Below, piece after piece: positions 1 to 6,662 of a stretch of 13,459 nucleotides of DNA. Numbering within the stretch: the first letter of the stretch is position 1; each line of letters starts with the position of its first letter. The stretch comes from Bacilli bacterium (lineage in GTDB: Bacteria; Bacillota_I; Bacilli_A; RF39; UBA660): the NCBI GenBank assembly GCA_017411235.1, contig JAFPMR010000101.1, positions 1 through 13,459 on the forward strand, given 5' to 3'. The position numbers and the translations under genes were made by a program. The notes beneath the pieces are model-generated. The model had not been told where the DNA came from, searched no databases, and worked only from the letters and a program-made list of their open reading frames with translations.

Positions 1-1
1 G

Positions 2-253
2 ATAAGAACTGAGGTTGGAATAGAAGAGTTATTTAAGTTACAGTCTTTTAAAGCTTTCTTAAAAGACTTTGGTCATTTTGTCGATAAAAGAGTAGATGAA
101 GTAGTTTTATGGGATCGTTATTTAGCATATGCTCAGTTATTTGGTTTAACTAAAGAAATAATGAATACAGGATATAAACAATTAGTAAGTAATTCTTCTT
201 TTGATATTGATGATATAGACAATATTCATTTTAATAATATTTTTATACAATAA
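2..253 (+). CDS. C-terminal end of a probable DUF2207-family membrane protein (5' partial)
   Basis: The reading frame is open from the left edge and ends at TAA 251-253, giving 83 C-terminal residues. The segment has no membrane span. It contains a FKAFLKDFGHFVDKR stretch followed by VVLWDRYLAYAQLFGLTKEI. That W-x-RYL-x-YA-x-x-x-G pattern is what I know from the cytoplasmic C-terminal domain of DUF2207 predicted membrane proteins (lWe.YL.YA.alGv), whose function is unknown. The last about 25 residues are polar and Asp/Asn-rich. The N-terminal part, including any signal peptide and transmembrane segments, lies outside the window. The assignment rests on one motif and could be wrong; the coding call itself is secure because the frame is long, AT-codon biased and ends right at a terminator. 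Confidence 0.6.
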   Translation: MRTEVGIEELFKLQSFKAFLKDFGHFVDKRVDEVVLWDRYLAYAQLFGLTKEIMNTGYKQLVSNSSFDIDDIDNIHFNNIFIQ

Positions 254-275
254 AAAAGCACTAATGTGCTTTTTT
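252..275. terminator. Bidirectional intrinsic terminator between convergent genes
   Basis: A ten-base-pair stem AAAAAAGCAC / GTGCTTTTTT encloses the loop TAAT. The A-tract on one side and T-tract on the other give a U-tail on both strands. It therefore serves the DUF2207-like gene (plus) and the lipoprotein gene (minus), whose stop codon (261-263) lies inside the hairpin. Confidence 0.85.
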
Positions 276-1001
276 TAATGTTTTATCTAAGCTCATTGAT
301 TTATTTTCTAAATCAGGATGATTAAAGCAAGTGAAACTATCTGCAGATAAGAATCCTAAGGTACTAGGTGTGAATTCAATATCTTTAGTTACTACTTCAA
401 AACAGTTTTCTGTGAAGTATGGATATTCTCCTAGTACTTCTCTAATATCATCTACTAATGGACTTTTTATTAGTTGTAGTTTTCCATCTATTTCTTCTAC
501 TTTATAACCATAGAATAAGTGATGATAGATTCTTACAACACCTGTATTACCTGAGGCATAGTGTTTTTCTTTATAAGATTTTGTTGGTATTAAAACATGT
601 TTAGTACCACGATTTCCTTCTGTATCATATACTTCTATTTCTACATTTTCATAACTAATATTTTCAAATCTAATATAATCTTGGTGTTTACACATTAAAT
701 TATATAGATAATTCCAATGATAGATTCCTTCAAATAAAGGTGTATCACCAATGGCAGCATAGAAAGCTTGATCATATTCATCCATTAGTTTAATATCATC
801 AGTTTTAGTAAAACCTTGGTAATCTTCTTCTTCACTATTAAAGTATGAACTTAATACTTGTGAAGATGAGATTTCTTTTTGATATAAATGTAGATGTGGA
901 TCTTTTACATTACATGCTTCTTTAGTTTTATTACAACCTGTTAATAATAGTGTAGTTATTAACATAGTTGGTAATATTCTTTTTAATGTTTTATTATTCA
1001 T
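261..1001 (-). CDS. Putative lipoprotein of unknown function
   Basis: A 246-residue protein with a lipoprotein signal peptide: a Lys/Arg-rich start (NNKTLKR), a hydrophobic core and the lipobox LLTGC with the lipidated Cys at residue 23. It is expected to be exported and anchored to the outer face of the membrane. The mature part is hydrophilic, rich in Tyr, Glu and Lys, with four further Cys (about residue 30, in LMCKH, in ENCFEV and in TCFNHP) that could pair in disulfides. I do not recognise a family. A clear Shine-Dalgarno, GGGGGAG, sits 6 bases before the ATG and a consensus promoter lies upstream. It is divergent from the 118-residue gene at 1088. The last codons are built into the bidirectional terminator. 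Confidence 0.85.
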   Translation of the reverse strand: MNNKTLKRILPTMLITTLLLTGCNKTKEACNVKDPHLHLYQKEISSSQVLSSYFNSEEEDYQGFTKTDDIKLMDEYDQAFYAAIGDTPLFEGIYHWNYLYNLMCKHQDYIRFENISYENVEIEVYDTEGNRGTKHVLIPTKSYKEKHYASGNTGVVRIYHHLFYGYKVEEIDGKLQLIKSPLVDDIREVLGEYPYFTENCFEVVTKDIEFTPSTLGFLSADSFTCFNHPDLENKSMSLDKTLKKAH

Positions 1002-1027
1002 GGAAATCTCCCCCGAAATTAGATTTT

Positions 1028-1056
1028 ATTTTATTCTTATGTTTATTAATTGTCAA
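1028..1056 (-). promoter_or_regulatory. Sigma-A type promoter of the lipoprotein gene
   Basis: On the minus strand TTGACA (1051-1056) is followed, after a 17-base spacer, by TAAAAT (1028-1033). This is one of the few promoters in the window with a perfect -35 hexamer. It is back to back with the plus-strand -10 at 1065. Confidence 0.7.
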
Positions 1057-1064
1057 TTTATTTG

Positions 1065-1070
1065 TATAAT
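1065..1070 (+). promoter_or_regulatory. -10 element of the 118-residue protein gene
   Basis: TATAAT lies 18 bases before the ATG at 1088, so the transcript would start only about 11 bases ahead of the start codon, roughly at the Shine-Dalgarno. No good -35 is present (TTTATT at 17 bases). Part of the spacing overlaps the minus-strand -35 at 1051-1056, so the two divergent promoters may compete. Confidence 0.5.
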
Positions 1071-1087
1071 TATAGTAGGTGATAGAT

Positions 1088-1444
1088 ATGAGTATTAGAC
1101 AACAATTAGAAAGATTACAATTTTTTAAAGATCAAATGTTATATAACAAGTTTGGTAGTAATATACATGATATTGATTTAAATGAAACAATTCAAACGGG
1201 TATTGTAGACAGATTAATGAAAGCTAGAGAATTAGGTATTCCATATTGTGTTGTATTTGGACATACTATACCTAGTAGTAGAACTTGGGATAAGTTCGGT
1301 GATGGAACTTGGAATCCTCCTAGAGATTATATTTCTACTGAAGATATACAAACTGAAGATAATGATCGTGAACAAGAACTTAAGAATATCTATGATTTCT
1401 TAAGAGGTAAGAAGTTAGAAGAAGAAGTAAGAATGACTAAATAA
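1088..1444 (+). CDS. Small cytoplasmic protein of unknown function (118 aa)
   Basis: I place the start at ATG 1088 (MSIRQQLERLQFF). The in-frame GTG at 1079 is part of the Shine-Dalgarno AGGTG (1077-1081), which then sits 6 bases before the ATG. The protein is soluble, with an amphipathic N-terminal helix, a central hydrophobic segment IPYCVVFGHTIPSSRTW that looks like a beta strand and turn, a Trp/Pro-containing patch (WDKFGDGTWNPPRDY) and a charged helical C-terminus. There is no signal peptide or membrane span. I do not recognise the family. It is a single-gene unit between its own -10 and a terminator, divergent from the lipoprotein. Confidence 0.8.
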   Translation: MSIRQQLERLQFFKDQMLYNKFGSNIHDIDLNETIQTGIVDRLMKARELGIPYCVVFGHTIPSSRTWDKFGDGTWNPPRDYISTEDIQTEDNDREQELKNIYDFLRGKKLEEEVRMTK

Positions 1445-1466
1445 AAAGACTTTATAAGTCTTTTTT
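1443..1466 (+). terminator. Intrinsic terminator after the 118-aa gene
   Basis: Stem AAAAAGACTT (1443-1452) / AAGTCTTTTT (1456-1465) with the three-base loop TAT, continuing in a T-run. It starts at the TAA stop codon. The flanking A-tract may make it work on both strands. Confidence 0.85.
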
Positions 1467-1486
1467 AATTGTTATTATCAATAATT

Positions 1487-1495
1487 TGATATAAT
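1487..1495 (+). promoter_or_regulatory. Extended -10 promoter of copA-srtB
   Basis: TGATATAAT has the TGn extension and a perfect TATAAT (1490-1495). There is no convincing -35 at 17 bases. The predicted transcript start falls about at the AGGAGGG Shine-Dalgarno (1502-1508), so the leader is only around 10-15 bases. No CsoR or CopY operator was recognised by eye. Confidence 0.6.
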
Positions 1496-1513
1496 TATTT
1501 TAGGAGGGTTATT

Positions 1514-3643
1514 ATGAAAAAAGTAATTCTTAAAGTAGATGGCATGAGTTGTAGTGCTTGTTCTAATAGGGTAGAAAAGTACTTGAATAAACAAGATGGC
1601 GTAGAAGCTAGTGTTAATTTAGTAATGGCTCAAGCTTTAGTTAATTATGATGAGAATAAAGTTGATATAGATGATTTGGCTAGATTCATAGAAGAATCTG
1701 GTTATAAATATGCTGGTATATATAAAGATGATAAAGAAGAAAAAGATAATCGTAAAACTTATTTATTATTCTTTTTAGTATTAATTATTATCTTTATGAT
1801 ATTTAGTATGGGTCATATGATTCATATACCTTCTTTAATTCATAAATATCCTAGAGTATATGGAATTATTTGTTTAGTATTTTGTATACCATTTGTTATG
1901 TATGGCTTAGATATTTTAGTAAGTGGTATTAAAAAAATAGCTCATCCTAATATGGATAGTTTAGTTAGTGTTGGTGTTATTGCTAGTATAGTTTATAGTT
2001 TAATTAATTTAATACTTGGGGATGTACATCATTTGTATTTTGAATCAGCAGCAATGATTATTTTCTTTATTAAATTAGGTAGATATATAGATGGTAAGAG
2101 TAAAGATAAAACTAAGGAAGCTTTAAAAGAATTAGTTGTTATTACACCATCTTCTGCTTTAACAAAAAGTGGTAAAGAAATAACAATAGATGAAGTTAAT
2201 GAAGGAGATTTATTAGCTTGTAAAGCTGGTATGAAAGTAGCAGTAGATGGTGTTATTAATTCTGGTTCTGCTTATTTTGATGAAGTTTTTATAACGGGTG
2301 AATCTAAACCAGTTAAGAAAGAAAAAGGAGATAGAGTAATTGCTGGATCTATTAATTTAGATGGTTATATAGAATATGAAGCAGAATCTATTGGACCTAA
2401 TTCTACTATTTCAGAAATAGTTAGATTAGTAGTAGAAGCATCTAATACAAAGATGAAATTACAAAGAACAGTAGACAAAGTAGCAAGTATTTTTGTACCA
2501 AGTATTTTTATTATAGCTTTAATATCTTTTTGGATATATATAATTATTGGTAAAACATTTAATGAAAGTATTTTAACTTTTATTACTGTATTAGTTGTAG
2601 CATGTCCTTGTGCTTTAGGACTTGCTACACCTTTAGCAATAGTAGTTAGTGAAGGAACTAGTGCTAAGAAAGGTATTTTAATTAAGAGTAGTGAAGTATT
2701 AGAAAATGTAAGTAAATGTGATACTGTTGTCTTTGATAAGACTGGTACTTTAACTTATGGTGATCTTAGAATTAGTAAAGTATTTAATTATTCTAAATAT
2801 GATGAATCTAAATTACTAAGTATTGTAGGTAGTATGGAAAAATTAAGTACACATCCTATTAGTAAAGCTTTTAAAGAAGGTAATAGTAAGGTAACTGATT
2901 ATAAGAACTTAGATGGTATTGGTATTACTGGTATGATAGGTAAACACAAGTATTTTATTGGTAATAGTAAGATATTTGATAAAGCTAAAGTAGAGAATGA
3001 ATATACTAAAGATGAAAATGAATTAGTTAATGATGGCAATAGTATTGTTTATGTTATAGAAGATAAGAATGTTATTGGTTTAATTGGTGTTAGAGATGTT
3101 ATTAGAGAAGAAAGTGTAGATACTATTAAAGAGTTAATTAAGATGAAAAAAGATGTTGTATTACTTTCAGGAGATAATGAGATAACATCTAATGTAATTG
3201 CTAAAAATCTAGGTATTAAGAAAGTTATAAGTAATGTAATGCCTAAAGATAAACAAAAGTATATTAGTGAATTAATTCATTTTAGTCATAAAGTTATGAT
3301 GGTTGGAGATGGTATTAATGATGCTCCAGCATTAGAAACTGCTACTGTAGGAGTATCACTAAATGGTGGTACTGATATAGCAGCTGATAGTAGTGATGTT
3401 ATATTAATTCAAGATGAATTAAATAAAGTAGTGGAATTATTTAAGATAAGTGATAAAACTATTAAAATCATTAAAGAGAATTTATTCTGGGCATTTATTT
3501 ATAATGCTTGTATGATACCAATAGCTATCGGAGTATTTAAGAGTTTTGGTTTAAGTATTAATCCAATGATAGCTAGTGGTGCTATGATGTTAAGTAGTTT
3601 ATGTGTTGTATTTAATTCTTTAAGATTAAGGAAAACAAAATGA
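1514..3643 (+). CDS. copA: Cu(+)-exporting P1B-type ATPase, CopA-like
   Basis: A 709-residue heavy-metal ATPase that would pump Cu(I) (or Ag(I)) out of the cytoplasm at the cost of ATP. Order of parts: one N-terminal HMA domain with GMSCSAC (10-16); paired hydrophobic segments from about 83 to 190; the actuator domain with TGES (261-264); the metal-site helix with CPC (364-366); the phosphorylation site DKTGTLT with Asp408; the P1B-specific HP (447-448) in the nucleotide domain; and the hinge GDGINDAP (598-605). After the P-domain, YN (663-664) and MxxSS (691-695) complete the Cu(I) set known for P1B-1 pumps, which argues against Zn/Cd/Pb specificity. The size is slightly short for CopA because there is a single HMA domain. 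Shine-Dalgarno AGGAGGG precedes ATG 1514. The TGA stop overlaps the sortase start (ATGA). No copper chaperone or regulator gene is present in the window. Confidence 0.93.
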   Translation: MKKVILKVDGMSCSACSNRVEKYLNKQDGVEASVNLVMAQALVNYDENKVDIDDLARFIEESGYKYAGIYKDDKEEKDNRKTYLLFFLVLIIIFMIFSMGHMIHIPSLIHKYPRVYGIICLVFCIPFVMYGLDILVSGIKKIAHPNMDSLVSVGVIASIVYSLINLILGDVHHLYFESAAMIIFFIKLGRYIDGKSKDKTKEALKELVVITPSSALTKSGKEITIDEVNEGDLLACKAGMKVAVDGVINSGSAYFDEVFITGESKPVKKEKGDRVIAGSINLDGYIEYEAESIGPNSTISEIVRLVVEASNTKMKLQRTVDKVASIFVPSIFIIALISFWIYIIIGKTFNESILTFITVLVVACPCALGLATPLAIVVSEGTSAKKGILIKSSEVLENVSKCDTVVFDKTGTLTYGDLRISKVFNYSKYDESKLLSIVGSMEKLSTHPISKAFKEGNSKVTDYKNLDGIGITGMIGKHKYFIGNSKIFDKAKVENEYTKDENELVNDGNSIVYVIEDKNVIGLIGVRDVIREESVDTIKELIKMKKDVVLLSGDNEITSNVIAKNLGIKKVISNVMPKDKQKYISELIHFSHKVMMVGDGINDAPALETATVGVSLNGGTDIAADSSDVILIQDELNKVVELFKISDKTIKIIKENLFWAFIYNACMIPIAIGVFKSFGLSINPMIASGAMMLSSLCVVFNSLRLRKTK

Positions 3644-4323
3644 AAAAGTTTAAGTATTTAAAAGTATTTTTTCTAGTATTGATGTTAATAGGACTTAGTG
3701 GTTTATTACTATGGAGAGATGATAATACTAGAGTTAAAAAGATAGTATCTAATGTAGGAGATTATCTAATATTAGATAATGATAGTTATAATATTAAAGA
3801 AGAGATTAAAGATTTAAATAATGACACAGTAGGGTGGTTAAAAATAGATGGAACTAGTATAAATTATCCAATAGTACAAGGTAATGATAATAAGTATTAT
3901 TTAACACATGATTATAGTAAGAAAAAGAATAGTGCTGGTTGGATATTTATGGATTATAGAAATTCTATGAAAGATCAAAATATTGTTATTTATGGTCATC
4001 ATCGTAAGGATGGAATTATGTTTGGTGATGTAGATAAATTAATGAAGAAGAAGTTCTATGATAATAATGATGGTAAGATTCTTTTAGTAATAAATGATGA
4101 AAATATTTATTACCAAATATTTAGTGTTTATAAAGCTGAATCTAACTCTAATTATAATCAAAGAAATTATGATGATTTTTCTCTGATGTTAGAAGAATTC
4201 AAGAATAGAAGTAGTATTAAATTTTCTAGTGATTTAGAGGGTGTAGAGCAAATAATTACCTTATCTACTTGCCATGATAATAACAAAGATAGATTGGTAG
4301 TTCATGCTTACAAATTAATGTAA
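3640..4323 (+). CDS. srtB: Class B sortase
   Basis: A 227-residue membrane-anchored transpeptidase that cleaves a C-terminal sorting signal and joins the protein to peptidoglycan. One N-terminal membrane segment (about 7-25) is followed by the extracellular catalytic domain. Class B hallmarks are YPIVQGNDNKYYLTHDY (76-92), FMDYRN and IYGHH. The catalytic triad is visible: His120 (YGHH), Cys211 (TLSTC) and Arg218 (DRLVV). Its ATG lies within the last codons of copA (ATGA overlap), so translation is probably coupled to copA; the Shine-Dalgarno would be the AAGGAAA inside the copA end. The next gene downstream, after a terminator, encodes a protein ending in NPKTWD, a motif of the NPxT type used by class B enzymes, and this is its likely substrate. 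Note that the sortase shares a transcript with a copper pump and not with its substrate. Confidence 0.93.
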   Translation: MKKFKYLKVFFLVLMLIGLSGLLLWRDDNTRVKKIVSNVGDYLILDNDSYNIKEEIKDLNNDTVGWLKIDGTSINYPIVQGNDNKYYLTHDYSKKKNSAGWIFMDYRNSMKDQNIVIYGHHRKDGIMFGDVDKLMKKKFYDNNDGKILLVINDENIYYQIFSVYKAESNSNYNQRNYDDFSLMLEEFKNRSSIKFSSDLEGVEQIITLSTCHDNNKDRLVVHAYKLM

Positions 4324-4344
4324 AGGGGTTTAAAAACCTCTTTT
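4322..4344 (+). terminator. Intrinsic terminator after srtB
   Basis: Stem AAAGGGGTT (4322-4330) / AACCTCTTT (4335-4343) with one G-U pair and a four-base loop, followed by T. It begins at the srtB stop codon and separates the sortase transcript from the surface operon. The T-tail is short, so read-through into the surface operon is possible. Confidence 0.75.
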
Positions 4345-4348
4345 AATA

Positions 4349-4357
4349 TGTTATAAT
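4349..4357 (+). promoter_or_regulatory. Extended -10 promoter of the surface (TasA/SipW) operon
   Basis: TGTTATAAT has the TGn extension and TATAAT at 4352-4357. It lies only a few bases after the srtB terminator. The hexamer at -35 distance (TTTAAA) falls inside that terminator and matches poorly. A transcript start near 4364 would give a leader of about 20-30 bases. Confidence 0.55.
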
Positions 4358-4382
4358 TTTTCATATAGTAGATGATTCGGAG

Positions 4383-5483
4383 GTGGTTCGATATTGTGCT
4401 AGTAAGAAGAGATTATTCTTTCTAGGATTAGCATTCTTTGTAGTGATGTGTATTTCTGGGATTTATTCGTTATCTAATGAAATAAATGATACAGAGACTA
4501 CATTGTCTACAGGAGCTGTTGAAATTGAATTAAAAGAATATAACGGCAATGATGAACTGTTCTCAGAAGATGGAAAGTTAGTAATGCCGGGCGAGGAGAT
4601 TTCATTAGTCCCAAGAGTTAATAATCTCGGTATTGAATGCTATTTAAGAGTTAAAATTACTTACACAATAGATAGTGAAGAGATAAATGAAATAGATTAT
4701 ATAAATGGTAATTATTCTTCTTGGAATAAAGAAGATGGTTATTACTATTACGATTCAGTTTTAGAAAAAAATGGATCCGTTGATTTATTTAATAATGTTT
4801 CAATACCTGATAATTTACTAAATGAATATCAAGGTAATGAAGTTAAAGTTAGAATAGTGGTGGAAGCTGTACAAGCCAAGAACTTTGATGGTAATTGGGA
4901 TGAGGTAGAAATATTAGATAGTATTAATAAGACTTATGATATTGATGGCTCTGGTAGTTCTACTGTTATATATGTAAATGGTGCAGAAAACCATGTTAAA
5001 ACTGATGATGGATTCTTTGATAGTTTAGGTGGTTTATTACCAGGAGATAGTGTTAGTGAAACAATAACTATCTTAAATAGTAGTAAAGACGAAAATAGTT
5101 ATCTCTTAACAATCGATAATGATTTAAGTGATGACGAAAAGAAACTGCTAGAAAAATTCAAACTAGTTATTAAAGATAGTGATGGTAATGAAGTAGTAAG
5201 TACCGACTTGAGTGATGCTTCAGAACATCTGTTAGGTACTTTTGGAGCTAATAAGGGAGATACTTACACGATTGAAGTATTACTACCTAAAGAAGCTAAT
5301 AACGAAGTTAGTAAGCTTCTAGCAAAATTAAAATGGAGTTTCTCATTAGAAGTTATTTCTCCTGGAGAAAATCCAAAGACATGGGATTTAAAATTTGACC
5401 TGTCATTAACATTGTTCTTATTTTCAGCTTTAGGACTTCTTATTGTTCTAATACTGGAAAGAAGATATAAAGAAGAAAATTAA
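4383..5483 (+). CDS. Two-domain TasA/camelysin-like surface protein with C-terminal sortase signal NPKTWD
   Basis: A 366-residue cell-wall protein. The N-terminus is a short basic stretch and a hydrophobic segment (11-30), then the SipW-type substrate pattern around DTETTLSTGAVEIEL (36-50). Two related beta-rich domains follow: about 36-185, with VMPGEEISLVPRVNN (67-81) and ECYLRVKITYTI, and about 190-325, with LLPGDSVSETITILNS (218-233) and a closing WSFSLEV. The PG-x-x-I/V-x-x-x-x-x-x-x-N pattern is what I know from TasA/camelysin-type proteins. The C-terminus is a sorting signal: NPKTWD (330-335), a hydrophobic span (341-358) and the basic tail ERRYKEEN. Sortase B is the upstream neighbour. 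The start is doubtful: GTG 4383 overlaps the strong GGAGG (4379-4383) and no in-frame start codon stands at normal distance from it. A role as wall anchor of a TasA-like fibre is inference. Confidence 0.8.
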   Translation: MVRYCASKKRLFFLGLAFFVVMCISGIYSLSNEINDTETTLSTGAVEIELKEYNGNDELFSEDGKLVMPGEEISLVPRVNNLGIECYLRVKITYTIDSEEINEIDYINGNYSSWNKEDGYYYYDSVLEKNGSVDLFNNVSIPDNLLNEYQGNEVKVRIVVEAVQAKNFDGNWDEVEILDSINKTYDIDGSGSSTVIYVNGAENHVKTDDGFFDSLGGLLPGDSVSETITILNSSKDENSYLLTIDNDLSDDEKKLLEKFKLVIKDSDGNEVVSTDLSDASEHLLGTFGANKGDTYTIEVLLPKEANNEVSKLLAKLKWSFSLEVISPGENPKTWDLKFDLSLTLFLFSALGLLIVLILERRYKEEN

Positions 5484-5504
5484 AAAAAGAAAGAGGAAAA
5501 AATT

Positions 5505-6098
5505 ATGAATAAGAAAAGAACAATAATCGCAGCTATAGTATTATTGCTAGTACTATTAGTTGGAGGAGCTATAGCATATTTTACAGATGAAACTGATCCT
5601 GTAACAAATACATTTACATTAGGTAAAGTTTCAATCACTTTAACTGAACCAAATTGGGTTACTACAGATTCTGATAATAATGGAGTTCCTGATGTAGCAG
5701 AAAAATTAGTGCCTGGAGATTCATTACTAAAGAACCCAACAGTTACTGTTGATGCAGATAGTAACGATGCATATGTATTCGTTAAAGTAGAAGTTCCATG
5801 TGTTGGAAGTAAAGAAGTATTTACTTATGATGTTACTGATACAAAATGGACAGTTATTCAAAATGGTGCATGTAGTTCAGAAACAGGAGCAGCTGTTAAA
5901 GTTTATGGTTATAGTGATGCTTTAGAAGCAGAAAAACATGTAACATTATTTGAAAGTGTTACTTTAGTTAACTTATCAAATGAAGAAGCTCAACAATTAG
6001 CTGGTAATATTGATATGCCTGTAAAAGCATTTGCTATTCAAGCTGATAACGTTGAAGGAGCAACTGCTGCTGTTTGGAATGCTAATTTTAATGATTAA
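5505..6098 (+). CDS. TasA/camelysin-like secreted subunit with SipW-cognate signal peptide
   Basis: A 197-residue exported protein. The signal segment is NKKRT plus a hydrophobic run (7-25) ending GGAIAYFTDETDP; the pattern AYFTD-x-x-x-x-x-N-x-F-T-L-G-K-V is the SipW-cognate signal class found on TasA and camelysin relatives. The mature part has an acidic loop DSDNNGVPD (55-63) resembling a calcium-binding DxDxxGxxD loop, then LVPGDSLLKNPTVTVDAD (68-85), the PG-x-x-x-x-x-P element of the family, and VFVKVEV. Two Cys (99 and 123) could form a disulfide. TasA polymerises into matrix fibres and camelysin is a surface protease-like relative; I see no sorting signal here, so a fibre or matrix subunit is the better guess. 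It starts 21 bases after the previous gene with a weak AGAGGA Shine-Dalgarno and is followed 8 bases later by sipW, which should process it. Confidence 0.85.
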   Translation: MNKKRTIIAAIVLLLVLLVGGAIAYFTDETDPVTNTFTLGKVSITLTEPNWVTTDSDNNGVPDVAEKLVPGDSLLKNPTVTVDADSNDAYVFVKVEVPCVGSKEVFTYDVTDTKWTVIQNGACSSETGAAVKVYGYSDALEAEKHVTLFESVTLVNLSNEEAQQLAGNIDMPVKAFAIQADNVEGATAAVWNANFND

Positions 6099-6106
6099 TA
6101 ATTAGT

Positions 6107-6646
6107 ATGAAGGTAATAAAAGGCTTAATTAACGTATTAACTACGTTAATTATTGTCGTTGGTGTAATATTCATCGGGCTTTACATTTGTGGCATTACAC
6201 CATATGTTGTATTATCTGGTTCGATGGAACCAACGATTAAAACAGGAAGTTTATGCTTTATTAATAAGCATACAAAATATGAAAAAATAAAAGAAAAAGA
6301 TATTATAGCTTTTAAAATGAGTAATGGTACTCTAGTTACCCATAGAATAATTAGTATTGCTGATGATGGTTTTGTTACTAAAGGAGATAACAACGATAAT
6401 CAAGATGGTTTCTCTAAAAAAGACAAATACGTTGGTAAGAATATTTTCTGGATACCTAAAGTTGGTTATGTAGTTAAAGCTTTTCAAACTACAAAAGGTA
6501 AACTTATCTTAGGTACTTGTATAGTTTTATTAATTGCAGCTGGCTTCTTAATTGGTGATGATAAAAAGAAAGTTTCTAAAGATAAGGAACTTACTTTAGA
6601 GATTACTAATACTGATATTTTAAAAGGTAAAAAATTAAAAAAATAG
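6107..6646 (+). CDS. sipW: SipW-type (ER-type) signal peptidase I
   Basis: A 179-residue membrane-bound serine protease that removes signal peptides from TasA-type proteins. The N-terminal membrane helix (about 8-30) is followed by LSGSMEPTIKTG with nucleophile Ser39, and THRI with His79 in the place where bacterial-type SPases have Lys. That Ser/His arrangement defines the ER-type (SipW, archaeal and eukaryotic) enzymes. Next is TKGDNND (91-97) with the conserved acidic residue. A second membrane helix lies at about 131-150, then a Lys-rich cytoplasmic tail. The gene lies in the middle of a four-gene operon, between its likely substrates. The upstream sequence TTAATAATTAGT has no recognisable Shine-Dalgarno, so translation probably depends on coupling to the gene in front, which ends 8 bases earlier. 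Confidence 0.92.
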   Translation: MKVIKGLINVLTTLIIVVGVIFIGLYICGITPYVVLSGSMEPTIKTGSLCFINKHTKYEKIKEKDIIAFKMSNGTLVTHRIISIADDGFVTKGDNNDNQDGFSKKDKYVGKNIFWIPKVGYVVKAFQTTKGKLILGTCIVLLIAAGFLIGDDKKKVSKDKELTLEITNTDILKGKKLKK

Positions 6647-6662
6647 AAGGAGATGATGAAAT

